Source: CAUZIZ01 sp965218775 (GTDB lineage: Bacteria > Acidobacteriota > UBA6911 > RPQK01 > JAJDTT01). From it: DNA of 64,000 nt. A program made the translations under genes and the position numbers. This document shows positions 26,860 through 36,659 of the stretch, piece after piece (position 1 is the first letter of the stretch; the number at the start of each line of letters is the position of its first letter). The stretch spans positions 1,302,001 through 1,366,000 of the forward strand of contig CBDCLS010000004.1 in the NCBI GenBank assembly GCA_965218775.1, read 5' to 3'. The notes beneath the pieces are model-generated. The model was not told the DNA's origin and made no database searches. It was given only the letters and a program-made list of their open reading frames with translations.

Positions 26860-27492
26860 ATGATTTTTGACGATCTAGGCCTGATTTCGTTTAGCGACGC
26901 CCTGGCTGTCCAGGCCGATTCCATGGCGCGGATCGCTGCCAACGAACAGCAGGAGACGGTCTATTTATTGGAACATCCCAGCGTGTTTACAGTGGGAAGA
27001 GGGGGCCAGCTAGAAAACGTCCTGACGAGAAGGGATTGGGAAGGGAACAGCATCGAGCTGGTGCGGACCAGTCGAGGTGGAGATGTGACCTATCACGGAC
27101 CAGGGCAATTGGTGGGCTACCCGCACCTGGATTTGAGACAGCGCGGCCGAGATGTGGGGCGGTACTTGCGAGACCTCGAAGAGACGCTTATTCGTGTCGG
27201 AGCTCACTTTGGTGTCACCGCGTTCCGCAGAGAGAGCCTCACCGGGGTATGGACCCGGAAGGGAAAGCTGGCGTCTATTGGGGTCGGAGTACGCCGCTGG
27301 ATAACCATGCACGGGTTTGCTCTGAACGTGAACAACGATCTGCGCTACTTCGAGCTGATCCGTCCGTGCGGAATTCCAGACTGTCCCATGACCTCTTTCA
27401 AGGCCCTTTTGGGGGGATCATTGGAACTGGACGAGGTTAAAGAAGTGTATGAGCGGGAGTTCCGTTCGGTCTTCGTCGTCCGTGACCCGTAG
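26860..27492 (+). CDS. lipB: Octanoyl-[acyl-carrier-protein]:protein N-octanoyltransferase LipB
   Basis: Transfers octanoyl groups from ACP to lipoyl domains, 210 residues, cytoplasmic. The conserved blocks are VYLLEHPSVFTVGRGG, RGGDVTYHGPGQLVGYP, the catalytic lysine in KLASIGVGVRRWITMHG and the catalytic cysteine in RPCGIPDCPMTS. All expected active-site residues are present. Lies directly after the lipid kinase gene. Confidence 0.95.
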   Translation: MIFDDLGLISFSDALAVQADSMARIAANEQQETVYLLEHPSVFTVGRGGQLENVLTRRDWEGNSIELVRTSRGGDVTYHGPGQLVGYPHLDLRQRGRDVGRYLRDLEETLIRVGAHFGVTAFRRESLTGVWTRKGKLASIGVGVRRWITMHGFALNVNNDLRYFELIRPCGIPDCPMTSFKALLGGSLELDEVKEVYEREFRSVFVVRDP

Positions 27493-27693
27493 CTCCTTCG
27501 AGCGCGGGATGATAACTGCAGCTGGATCGGAGACGAGAGATCTGTTGACGTAGAGCCGGAGGCCTGATAGGTTCTGGCGTTTCTGCTTACGAGGCCAGAC
27601 TGATTGAGAATCGGAATGGCTGGGACCATTTTGAGGATAGGTACCGACGACTCGAGAAGGGATCGGTACGGTGTTGCGAGGAGGCAAAGCAAG

Positions 27694-28920
27694 ATGAGTG
27701 CGAAACGACTGATTGGTGCATTTTTGGTTACAGGCCTTGGCGTGTGCCTGACGAATGCCAAGCAGCCCATAGGGGAGGAAGCCCAGGATGTCTGGACAGG
27801 TGTAGACCGGATCGTCGCCGTTGGGAGCGTCCACGGGAATTACGGGCGCTTCGTGTCGATCCTCCAGACGGCTGAACTGATCGATGGTGAGACCAATTGG
27901 TCTGGAGGAACCGCCCACCTGGTTCAGACCGGTGACGTCGTGCATCTGGGACCGCATTCCAAGAGGGTGATTGACCTTCTGATGAAGCTGCAGGAGCAGG
28001 CACGGGCAGCCGGTGGGAATGTCCACGCCCTGATTGGCAACCACGAGGTCATGAATCTGACTGGCGATCTCCGCTATGTGAACCCCCAGGAGTACGCTGC
28101 CTTCACGGACAAGAACTCCAAGCTGCTCATGGAGCGATTCTTCGCACAGGACGCTTTTCTTTGGAAGCAACACGACATCGAGACACAGGTAGATAACCCA
28201 GGCGGCCAAACGGGCCAACGTAGGTACAAGGCTTTCAAGGAGAAATGGGACGCTGACTACCCCTTGGGATACTTTGAGTACCGCTACGCCTTTGGTCCGG
28301 ACGGAGACACGGCAGAGGCTTGGGTGACCCAAGTACTTGCCTCGGATCCCCTCACCGTGAACAAGGTTTTCAATGAGTTGAGAAAGAGAAAGCGGTATGC
28401 TCCCTGGGCCTCGAAGCAGAACGTAGCGATTCGGATCAACGACACGCTTTTCATGCACGGGGGGATCAGTCCGAAGTACGCTTCCTCGTCCATCCGCGAG
28501 ATCAACGAAACGGTACGCGGCGAGCTGACCGAGAGGGCAAAGCTCAAGGTTGGCATGGCTGTGGATCCTGAAGGGCCTCTCTGGTACGAGGGCCTGGGGA
28601 AGGGTTCTGCCTCAGACAGTCATGTGGCGCAGCTCCTCAAACAACACCAGGTAAAGCGAATCGTGGAAGGCCATACCCATATGCCCGGTACCATCATTCC
28701 GCGCTTCGACGGGAAGGTGCTGGCGATCGACGCAGGGCTTCGGCTGGGCCACATGGCCTTTCTCGTCATCGAAGGGGACAAGGCCACGGCGGTACAGGGG
28801 TCCAAGAGCGTTGAGATCCCCTCTGATTCAAACAAGCTGCTCGGCTATTTGAAGGAATCGGCCTCCGTGATGTACCGAGTTCCGCCAGAGCTGCAAGCCG
28901 CAATCAAGGAGCTGGAATAA
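27694..28920 (+). CDS. Calcineurin-like metallophosphatase family protein, exported
   Basis: 408 residues from the ATG at 27694, which has the ribosome site GAGGAGG; a longer frame upstream is unlikely. An N-terminal signal peptide is visible (RLIGAFLVTGLGVCL). Motifs follow the Shewanella-type protein phosphatase pattern: IGNHEVMN, MHGGISPKYA and VEGHTHMPG. Two positions are off: the first motif is GSVHG instead of GDxHG, so a metal-ligand Asp is missing, and the second is GDVVHLG instead of GDxxDRG. Activity may be altered or lost. Confidence 0.82.
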   Translation: MSAKRLIGAFLVTGLGVCLTNAKQPIGEEAQDVWTGVDRIVAVGSVHGNYGRFVSILQTAELIDGETNWSGGTAHLVQTGDVVHLGPHSKRVIDLLMKLQEQARAAGGNVHALIGNHEVMNLTGDLRYVNPQEYAAFTDKNSKLLMERFFAQDAFLWKQHDIETQVDNPGGQTGQRRYKAFKEKWDADYPLGYFEYRYAFGPDGDTAEAWVTQVLASDPLTVNKVFNELRKRKRYAPWASKQNVAIRINDTLFMHGGISPKYASSSIREINETVRGELTERAKLKVGMAVDPEGPLWYEGLGKGSASDSHVAQLLKQHQVKRIVEGHTHMPGTIIPRFDGKVLAIDAGLRLGHMAFLVIEGDKATAVQGSKSVEIPSDSNKLLGYLKESASVMYRVPPELQAAIKELE

Positions 28921-29244
28921 CAAGGCGGTAGCCAACGCAGCTCCAATCCATGCCAAAGTCCTGTTTCTGTTCTTGGTGCCCGGAACCAATATCGGGAGTC
29001 TTCAGCTCGCTTCAGCTTGCTTCATCTCAATACTTATCAGTTTGTAAAAAGGGCACTCATCCTGACCCTGCTCCTTGACCTTATTCTCTCTCAGTTCGCT
29101 CATGACGAGACAGCGGCCCGATTGATCGGCGGGCCACTCTGACTTAACATTGCAGCCATTGCAGCCCTATAGTGACGATGGACGATCCGATTTCCCGATG
29201 AGCTGGGCCAAGGGATGGCATTCGCGTCAACCGGCAAGTAACGG
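28921..29244. other. Intergenic region without recognised features
   Basis: This 324-base stretch is less GC-rich near 29040. I see no gene, hairpin with T-run or member of the repeat families. It may hold the promoter for the following membrane gene. Confidence 0.5.
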
Positions 29245-30054
29245 ATGAATCTCCTGTCCCTGTGGCTAATTCTGTTTGGAGCCTACCTCACCGGCCAGGT
29301 GCTGGTCGTCCTGCTGCTAACCAGCCACCTCGATCTGCGCTATTCCGCCTTTGCTGGGACCGTCCTGACGGCACCGGTCCAAACAGCCGTGGTCTGGTTG
29401 TTCTTGAGGGGACAGAGGCAGCGACTCTTCCTCGACGCCATGACTTCTTTGGGAAACACCTTCCGCACGACTCCCCTCCTGCTCGGGATGCTGGTGTTGG
29501 AGTTGTTTCTTCTGGTGGCCGGCTCATTGCCTCGAACCTGGGAACGGATGGATCTTGCCGCTTCCCACAGCATTCCCCAGCTCTATGCCGGGCTGCGAAG
29601 CCTGAGCGGTGGAGTCTTGCTTCTCTGGCAAGTCAGTCGGCGCCAGGGACTTGATCCAGCCCGACCCTGGATGATCGTTGTGGGACTGGGAATGCTCCTG
29701 CTTGGACTGGAGTACTTTGTTCCCTGGTTGTCCGCAATGCCAGCGGTTCTCTTTTCCGATTGGACCCCCTTTTACGGCGCGCTCTTCACTTACGGGGGTT
29801 TGGTGGTGGTCGCCCTGATTTGCCTTTCTCGACTGGCCGCGCAGCTCGAACGGCGCTCGGCCGTTTCTGCCGCCCTGGTGACTTGTGCGGCCGGCATGTT
29901 CTGGGCAGGCAGCCTGGTCGTCATCCTGGGTCGATTTCGCCTGGCCTTCCCTCCCTATCCGTGGCCTCAACTTTCGGCAGCCTCGGCGTATCTGGCCATC
30001 GGACTACTCTGGTTGAGTGTTATCTTTCTCTGGACCGAGAAGGAAACCGGCTGA
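29245..30054 (+). CDS. Multispanning membrane protein, unknown (269 aa)
   Basis: Seven to eight hydrophobic segments spread over the whole length with short polar loops. No motif I recognise. It precedes the CPBP protease gene by 37 bases on the same strand, so the two may be expressed together. ATG start with no strong ribosome site. The length and regular membrane pattern support a real gene. Confidence 0.7.
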   Translation: MNLLSLWLILFGAYLTGQVLVVLLLTSHLDLRYSAFAGTVLTAPVQTAVVWLFLRGQRQRLFLDAMTSLGNTFRTTPLLLGMLVLELFLLVAGSLPRTWERMDLAASHSIPQLYAGLRSLSGGVLLLWQVSRRQGLDPARPWMIVVGLGMLLLGLEYFVPWLSAMPAVLFSDWTPFYGALFTYGGLVVVALICLSRLAAQLERRSAVSAALVTCAAGMFWAGSLVVILGRFRLAFPPYPWPQLSAASAYLAIGLLWLSVIFLWTEKETG

Positions 30055-30091
30055 TCTCGCTCCCGGTCTCTGAGCGACGCAATATAAGCTT

Positions 30092-31063
30092 ATGAATCGG
30101 ATCCGGGACCACGAGTTGGGGAAGATCGTTCTCTATCTAGTGCTGACCTTATTGCTCGGGTCCTTGCTCACACCGTGGCTGTTCTTGGCAGGCAAAGAGA
30201 TCGTGCGTGAGGGTTGGCTTGCCGATGGGCCATGGGTCTACGTGCATGGTGCGCTGGATCGCACCCCCTTCTCCCGCTATTTCAAGCGCGCGATCATGAT
30301 CGTGGCATTGATCGGTCTCTTCCCGCTCGTCCGTTCTCTGCGCTTCCGCAGCTGGCGCGACCTGCAGATTCGGAGAAACCCGCGTGCACTTTTGGATTTC
30401 TCGGCCGGCGCGCTCTTGGGAGCCGGATTTGTGCTGTTCATGGGAGCGGGCTCCCTCTACATGGGCTTCTTCGTGCGCGAAGCCGATGCGGAATGGGGCG
30501 TAATTCCCAAGCTTATCGCCACTGCCATCACGGTGGGCATATTGGAGGAGAGCCTCTTCCGCGGTGGCGTGCTGGGCGTTTGTCTCCGCAAGATGTCGAC
30601 AAGGTCGGCCGTGGTCCTGACTTCGGCCGTCTTCGCTCTGATCCACTTTTTCAAGCCGCCACGTCTCAATGTGGCGGAAAGCCAGGTGAGTTGGACCACG
30701 GGTTTCGACATGGTAGCCCTTGCCTTTGCCCGCTTGATGGATTGGCAAACGGTCGCAGCCGAATTTTTCACGCTGCTCACTCTCGGCATTCTGCTAGCAA
30801 TCGTGCGTATGCGGACCTGGTCTCTCTGGTTGCCCATCGGACTGCATGCCGGTCTGGTCTTTGGCTATCAACTGTTCAATAAGCACACGGACGACGCTCC
30901 TGCCATCGATCAGTGGGTTCCCTGGTTCGGTGAGGACCTCAAGACTGGTGTGATCCCGCTCTTCGTGATCCTTGTCACTGGTGTGCTAGCCAACCTGTGG
31001 ATTGATCTCAGCCGCAAACCATCTCCGAACGCAGCGGCCGATCCATTCGATCAGAAGTTATGA
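30092..31063 (+). CDS. CPBP family intramembrane metalloprotease
   Basis: 323 residues with about eight hydrophobic segments. The family motif EESLFRGG (EExxxR) lies near residue 152, and a later membrane segment carries FALIHFFKP with the second metal-binding histidine. The third conserved region (LPIGLHAGLVFGYQ) is also present. CPBP/CAAX-type proteases cleave membrane substrates; the target is unknown. Its 3' end overlaps the convergent waaA remnant by 13 bases. Confidence 0.88.
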   Translation: MNRIRDHELGKIVLYLVLTLLLGSLLTPWLFLAGKEIVREGWLADGPWVYVHGALDRTPFSRYFKRAIMIVALIGLFPLVRSLRFRSWRDLQIRRNPRALLDFSAGALLGAGFVLFMGAGSLYMGFFVREADAEWGVIPKLIATAITVGILEESLFRGGVLGVCLRKMSTRSAVVLTSAVFALIHFFKPPRLNVAESQVSWTTGFDMVALAFARLMDWQTVAAEFFTLLTLGILLAIVRMRTWSLWLPIGLHAGLVFGYQLFNKHTDDAPAIDQWVPWFGEDLKTGVIPLFVILVTGVLANLWIDLSRKPSPNAAADPFDQKL

Positions 31064-31527
31064 GGAACCTCGCCTGCTTCAGCGGGTCCACGCGGTGCTG
31101 ATTTGTCCTGGGACTGAGTCCCCCTGAGACAAGCTCTCAGCAGGTCCGCATAGCGCCGAGAAGCTCCGCTCCCTCGCTGGATGAAGCGAAAAGCTGCTTG
31201 CCCTAGATTGCGGCGCCCCTTCTCATCGCCGATCAGTTCCTTCAGCGCCCTTCCGAGGTCCTCTGGATTTCTGACCCGGACGATCGCTCCTCGCTGCAGG
31301 AAAGAAGCAAGCGGCTCTGCGAAGTTGTGAAAATGGGGTCCGACGACGATCGGTTTTCTCCGGGCCGCAGCTTCCAGAAAATTGTGGCCGCCGATGGGAG
31401 CGAAACTCCCTCCCATGAAGACCAGGTCCGATGCTTCGAACATCTCCGGCAGCCATCCGTACTCGCCGATGATCAACACTTGCCAGGCTTTCCCGGGTCC
31501 AGGCCAAAGCGCGGTCTCGAGACCTAG
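31051..31527 (-). pseudogene. waaA: 3-deoxy-D-manno-octulosonic acid transferase, 3' part (split by IS copy 2)
   Basis: C-terminal sugar-nucleotide-binding half of WaaA/KdtA: VLIIGEYGWLPEMF, DLVFMGGSFAPIGGHNFLE and RKPIVVGPHFHNF are the family blocks. The N-terminal half is at 33628-35272. Joining the two across the IS with one CTAG removed gives 2118 bases, exactly 706 codons, with the sequence RQAERLGLETALWPGP running through the junction. It could not make a functional enzyme alone. Confidence 0.9.
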
Positions 31528-33627
31528 CCTCGATTTCCACGGTACTGGAAAGGACTAACATTTTTTAAGGGTAGCCGTTGAGTCGGTTAGTCAAATCGAA
31601 GGACCAGAGTTTTGCCGCCAAACCAAGGCATGGGCGTGGGATCATCACCCAGGCCCGAGGCGACCAAGTAGGGGTTATGGGCGCGCTTATCGAGGTGGAC
31701 GGTGACTTGCTGCTCTTGGATCTGGACCCGGGCCGAGACGTCGAGGAGATTTCGGAAGATCTTTTTGGCTTGAGCCCGCTGATATTCGCGACCAATCTTC
31801 TCGGCCATGAGTCGATATAGGGAGCTGGCCATGAGGGTGATCTGGAGGTCAAAATCCACTTTGAGTCCCACCATCGAAGAGAGCGCGTCCAGGTGAAAGA
31901 ACTGGATGGCTTCGGAGATGCCATTTTCGATGAGCATGCGTTGGGCATAGCGGGTGATCAGAGTCGAGGGGGCGCGGCGCAGATGGTTGGTCAGTAGGAC
32001 GGTCGGTTCTTCGTGACCGAGTTCCATGAGGGTGAGCTGGCGCAGGGGACCTTCGTAATGTTTCAGGACGATCCGCTGGTCCAGGACTTTGGGGGTGCGA
32101 AAGATCCGAGTCAGGGCGGGTAAGGTGATGCGGTGCCAGGCGGAGGCGGGGCGGCTCCAGATCTGGCCCAGCATTTTTTGGGAGCGGCGGCGCAGGGTGA
32201 TAAAGCCAATGCCCTGTTGGTTGAGGCGGTTCAGATGAGCATAGGTGGTCAACTGGGAATCGAAGACGAGTTCGGCCGGAGGCTGACCGCTGTGTTGGTG
32301 CCAGAACTGGACGAAGCGTTGCACCTCGTCGGCTCGATCGGCCCGGGGGACACCCGCATTGGCGTAGCATAAGACACGCTCGGTGGCGTCCCGAGCCAAA
32401 AAAACGAGGATGCCTTTTTGGCTGCGGCTGCGGGAAGAGACATAGTGTTTGTCCAAAGGTTCCTGCTGGCTATTGGCGGGGACGGTGTGAAAGTCCAGAT
32501 CGAAGGAAGAGCCCCGGGGCAGGCCGGCGGCTTGGACCTGCTCAAACCAGGCTCCCATGAGGCGCAGGTTGGCGCGTCGGTCGACCCGGGAGCTGTAGGC
32601 GGCCAGGTAGGAGCGCTTGGGCACCACATTGAGACCGGCAAAAAGGGCGATGCCCTCGTCAAAGACCCGATCCATGACATGACTTTTTCTTTCGATGCCC
32701 AGCAGCTTCAGAGCCAGCAGGGTGCGCACGGCCTGCTCGGCGGGAATCATTTGGGAGCCGGGAAGGCGGGGGGGCTGCAGCACCGCCCCGAGATCGATCG
32801 ATCGCATCAGCGGGACGAACAGAAACAGACCGCCGACCCGGGTGCGAAAGCTGCGCGGGGCCAGATTGATCTGCCGCACGTCGGCGATGGCTGCTGCTTC
32901 GGGCTTGAGGGTGGCGGGGCGTTGCTCATCCCGACGCCGGGGCAGTCGGGCGAAGCCCTCCTCTCGCAGCAGGATCGATAACGCATTGATGCTGATGGAA
33001 TGGCCGGCGGCGGCCAACTCGCGTTGGATATCGTAGACCGAGAGGTTTCGCTTGCGCAGGGCGACGGCCCGTTCCCGCACCCGATCGCGGGCGGGCGCCG
33101 CTTGAGGCCCCCGGCGAATCGCCTGAAAGAAGCGGGCGCGCTTGCTGAGATCATGGCGAAACTGATGACAGAGGACGCGGAAGGCTCCTGGGGAATAGCC
33201 GAAGCGAGTGGCGACCTGCTGCGAGGGCAAGCCTTCGACGAAAAAGCAGCGCAAGGCCTCATACTGGCGCTGCAGAGGCGATTCGGGGGCCAGGAAGAAT
33301 TGGGCCTCCGGAGCGGTCGGTCGGGTGTCATTAGTTAGTCCATTCCGATTACTGTATTCCAAACTATAACTATACTAGATATGAATGACAGAAAATGCTC
33401 AGCCTTTGATAGGGTTCTATTCTGCCTCATATCCAGACTTTTCTAGCATTCGCGTGGGGATCGTCCCTTGATCAGGTTTTAGGTATAAGATTACCTCTCT
33501 ATCCAAATAGGTACTTCTATTTACTAACGTAGGTGGAAACACAGCAGGCGCAAGTCGCGCCGATCAAGGATTCTGGCGGGGGGCTCGAAGCGGAAAGGCG
33601 TCATTTGTACTGCCGTGGAAATCGAGG
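31528..33627 (-). mobile_element. 2100-bp insertion sequence, copy 2, inside waaA
   Basis: Same length, inverted repeats and CTAG target duplication (31524-31527 and 33628-33631) as copy 1, but in the opposite orientation to it. It interrupts the kinase-waaA fusion gene in the same direction as that gene. Only a handful of base differences from copy 1 are visible. Confidence 0.93.
31587..33362 (-). CDS. Transposase of IS copy 2 (591 aa)
   Basis: Intact and almost identical to the transposase at 9992-11767, with only residues 8, 17 and 69 different. Same TTG start and same DDE features (FDLDFHT, VFDSQLTT, YAQRMLIEN). Both copies look able to move. Confidence 0.92.
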   Translation of the reverse strand: MEYSNRNGLTNDTRPTAPEAQFFLAPESPLQRQYEALRCFFVEGLPSQQVATRFGYSPGAFRVLCHQFRHDLSKRARFFQAIRRGPQAAPARDRVRERAVALRKRNLSVYDIQRELAAAGHSISINALSILLREEGFARLPRRRDEQRPATLKPEAAAIADVRQINLAPRSFRTRVGGLFLFVPLMRSIDLGAVLQPPRLPGSQMIPAEQAVRTLLALKLLGIERKSHVMDRVFDEGIALFAGLNVVPKRSYLAAYSSRVDRRANLRLMGAWFEQVQAAGLPRGSSFDLDFHTVPANSQQEPLDKHYVSSRSRSQKGILVFLARDATERVLCYANAGVPRADRADEVQRFVQFWHQHSGQPPAELVFDSQLTTYAHLNRLNQQGIGFITLRRRSQKMLGQIWSRPASAWHRITLPALTRIFRTPKVLDQRIVLKHYEGPLRQLTLMELGHEEPTVLLTNHLRRAPSTLITRYAQRMLIENGISEAIQFFHLDALSSMVGLKVDFDLQITLMASSLYRLMAEKIGREYQRAQAKKIFRNLLDVSARVQIQEQQVTVHLDKRAHNPYLVASGLGDDPTPMPWFGGKTLVLRFD

Positions 33628-35272
33628 CTAGCCTTTCGGCCTGACGGGCCACGGGACCACTTCTCCTGACGTCACGTGGCGCCAGGATGAGTCTTAGGTC
33701 GGTATTGTTCCCAGTCGTGCTGGCCCCGTTCGAGGAAGAAACGCGGCCCCACGCAGGTCCGGCATCCTGCCGGGGCAAGGGCCGGGCCTGGTAGTCCTTC
33801 CCCCCGGCATCGCGGAGCAGTTCCGAGAACAGCAGCAGCAGCAGTTTCTCTTCGGGATGGTGGGTGCTAGCCGCACAGATCACAAAGGACTCCTTGGGAA
33901 GAGACAGGTCTTTCCGCATGCCCGAGCCTCGCAGATCTCTGAGTTGGTCGTACTTGGCGTTGCCTGCCAGCAGTAGGCGTTCACGAGGGGCGCCGATCTG
34001 AAGGAATCGCTTCCACTCGTTCTCGTCGGTCACCGCGATCCAGGTCGTAGCCCCGAGAACGTGTCCGAAGAAGGGCCTCATCATTCTGTAGCGAGGAACG
34101 TCCTCGGCGTACAGCCGCGCATTGATCATTAGCAGCGGAATGTCCATCTCGGCACAAAGCAGGAAGAGGTTTGGCCAGATTTCCGTCTCGACGATCGCCA
34201 CCACGTCGGGCCGGAGCCGCTTGAGCCAGGACCGCGTGGCTCCCTGCCGGTCCCAGGGGAGAAGTGCCACATCAACCACCTCAGGGCGTCTCTGACGGAG
34301 GGCCCGAGCCACCTTTAGACCCGGTCGGTTCCCCGCCGTTAGCACCACCTCGACCCTCTCATCAGGCAACATCTCCCGCAGGACGTTCTCAGCAACTGCT
34401 GTCTCCCCGACGGACACGGCGTGCAGGTGAATTCTGGGTGCACTCGTGTGCGTGGGGGTGGCCCGGCCCAGCCGCTGGTTCAGTTCCTCCCAGCTGAATC
34501 TGGAAAGGAGGATCAGCAGAAGATGCCAGGGGACGAGGACGAACCAGGTGACTATCTCTATCAGACCGCTGTAGACGAAGCGAGTCACTAGCAGCCGGAA
34601 TCCCGATGACATCGCCTCCTGGAACAAACTCACCCCACCTCGGAGAAGACGCTCCACTGGCTTGATCCAGACCTCGCCCGCCAGGTCCCGCTCAAGTTTC
34701 CTTTCGTCGCCAGGACGCAGGAGGTGCGGCGCATGGCGTGCCTTGAGCTTGATTACGACGCGCTCGTCATATGGGGAACGGAGTTTGCAGAGCGCTGGCT
34801 TCAGAAACCAGAGACACTTTGGGATGACCAGCGAGGAGGCAAAATCGAACAGAATAGGCTTTTCACCGGGGCCGACGCGAACATTGCGGGCCACGTCCAG
34901 ATGCAGGACTCCCCGAGAACGCACCATGCGGAGACAACGTTGCAACTCCTCAAAGAAATTGGAGGACAGACGAGGACCGGCTTGTGCCCACTGCTCGATT
35001 TCCACGAAACCCATCAGCACACCGTCCGGAGGCTGGCGTCCTAAGAAGCGGGGGACCCAGTGCAGTCCGTCCAGACGCCGATAGGCGGCCGACTCGTGCC
35101 GGGCCAGAAGCGCTCCAATGGTTCTCCTGAACCAGCTGGGGCTCCGGGAAAAATCCTTGAGCACGAGTCGCTGACCATCCCGGATCAGAGCGCGAACGAC
35201 AGCGGACGCGCCGCCACCCTTCTGGAGGTCCGGTTGAGGAGATCTCGACTTTTTCACAACCTCACGAGTCAT
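33628..35272 (-). pseudogene. waaA: Kinase-like domain fused to Kdo transferase WaaA, 5' part (split by IS copy 2)
   Basis: Residues 1-200 form a kinase-like domain: VLKD (ATP lysine), HESAAYRRL (helix C glutamate), HLDVARN near residue 126 (catalytic loop) and LFDFAS near 143 (metal loop, DFA instead of DFG). A hydrophobic segment (about 230-255) leads into WaaA: HAVSVGET near 287 with the catalytic glutamate, and ETEIWPN near 362. WaaA transfers Kdo from CMP-Kdo to lipid A precursor at the inner membrane. The kinase could phosphorylate Kdo, as the separate KdkA does in Haemophilus; this is inference. The IS cuts the frame after RQAERL. Divergent from the kinase gene at 35377. Confidence 0.85.
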
Positions 35273-35376
35273 GTTCTGTTTAAATGATTCTCACTGTCGG
35301 TTGAGGATCACGAGCACCTGCTAGGAAGAGCTGTCGAATTGAAGCATTTTATCACCGGGCACTAGAGTACGAGAAG

Positions 35377-36399
35377 TTGACCTTCAAGTCGTCGATTCGG
35401 ATTCTGGCAGGAGAGAATCCAGAAATGCTGTACTCGAGAAAGGAAACAGGTGTGGAGGTTCCGGAAGGAGAGCCGACGGATTTGCCGCAGAAGGAAAACG
35501 GTCGTGGCTCGCCGAGTGCCTTTCCGAATGTACTGGAAAGCCAGCGAGTGGTTCAGGATAGATCGGGGCAGGGTTTCTTTCGGTTCAGGCTCCGTCGCGT
35601 CACCTACCGGATCGTACGATTTGGGGAGCTAGCGGTAGATGCCGAGGCGCTCGCTCGCTTTGCTGATGATCAGGACTCGGAGGGACGCCTGGCTCGAAAA
35701 GCCGGGCGGGCCGCCGGCACAGCCGAGATCGGGGCTGTTGGCCCGGTCTTCGTCAAAATGCATCGCCATGCGCCCTGGTGGACTCGAGTGCTGCACAGAT
35801 TGGACGAGAATCGGTTCCCCTCACCAGCACTTCGCGAGTGGCAAAATCTGCTATGGGCTTGCCGCAACGGCGTGCCGACGGCGCGGCCGCTCTGGTTGTG
35901 CGAAGTGATGGGGCCAGGCTTGCGTCTCCGAGGCACGCTCGGATTGCAGGACTTGAGCAATTGGCTTCCTCTGCATCTGGCGATTCCGAAAGCTCAAGCA
36001 GAGCTCTCACGCTCTGCTCTTCTGACTTGGAAGCGGGCTCTGACTCAGGAATTGGCCCGCCTAGCGGCTCGACTCCACAGGGCCGGGAGGTTTCATAAGG
36101 ACCTCTACCTTTGCCATTTCCTGGTGTTGAGAGCCGATTTTGGTCGAAATGAACTTCGGGGTCGCGTGCGGCTGGTGGACTGGCATCGAGTCGCCTGTCC
36201 CAGATGGCGATCCAAGCGCTGGCAGATCAAGGATCTGGCTCAACTGGCCTTTTCCTCGGACCTTGAAGGTGTGACCGCCCGTGATCGAGTCCGGTTTTTT
36301 GCCTGCTACTCACGGCAACTGGCGAGGGTGCCGCCACGCCCATCACGAATCCTGCGAAAAGCTGAGCGGTACCGCCTCCACAACGAGGGGGAGGCCTGA
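35377..36399 (+). CDS. LPS core kinase, InaA/WaaP family
   Basis: 340 residues. The catalytic loop FHKDLYLCHF near residue 239 and RLVDWHRV near 266 are the hallmark of the InaA/WaaP lipopolysaccharide kinases, which phosphorylate heptose in the core. VFVKMHRH holds the ATP lysine. The N-terminal 60 residues are polar and variable. The start is TTG 35377 or ATG 35425; neither has a strong ribosome site. It diverges from the kinase-waaA gene with 104 bases between them, so promoters for both must lie there. Confidence 0.85.
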   Translation: MTFKSSIRILAGENPEMLYSRKETGVEVPEGEPTDLPQKENGRGSPSAFPNVLESQRVVQDRSGQGFFRFRLRRVTYRIVRFGELAVDAEALARFADDQDSEGRLARKAGRAAGTAEIGAVGPVFVKMHRHAPWWTRVLHRLDENRFPSPALREWQNLLWACRNGVPTARPLWLCEVMGPGLRLRGTLGLQDLSNWLPLHLAIPKAQAELSRSALLTWKRALTQELARLAARLHRAGRFHKDLYLCHFLVLRADFGRNELRGRVRLVDWHRVACPRWRSKRWQIKDLAQLAFSSDLEGVTARDRVRFFACYSRQLARVPPRPSRILRKAERYRLHNEGEA

Positions 36400-36451
36400 G
36401 TGGTGAGCCAGGCCGGCGAGTCCAGGATTGGTCGGGATACGGGGAATTCTG

Positions 36452-36625
36452 CTGTTGTCCGGCTCTCTCCTCGGGACTTGGCCGCATATTGCTAATGGGT
36501 CACGTCTTTCGCGGCTCTGAATGACTTGGCTTCGGTTGTGTTGGTCATTCACCCGTTCGCGGCACTGACGGACTTGGCTTTGCTCTACCGGCAGCTCACC
36601 CGTTCGCGGCACCGTACTCCGTACT
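36452..36625 (-). repeat. Dispersed intergenic repeat, copy D, with partial tandem duplication
   Basis: On the reverse strand it reads GAAGCCAAGTCATTCAGAGC, CGCGAAAGACGTGACCC, AAGTCCCGAGGAGAGAGCC and GACAACAGCAG, closely matching copy B. The first part (AAGCCAAGTC...GCCGCGAACG) is repeated once or twice more up to about 36625. A heptamer-like stretch (ACTGCTCACCG) follows near 36630. It fills the gap between convergent genes. Confidence 0.65.
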
Positions 36626-36659
36626 GTCCACTGCTCACCGTTCAAGTTTCAGGTTAGTT

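Noticed and set aside
27418..28458. 346-codon reverse open frame
   Set aside because: Antisense to the metallophosphatase-like gene and part of lipB; no motif or start context.
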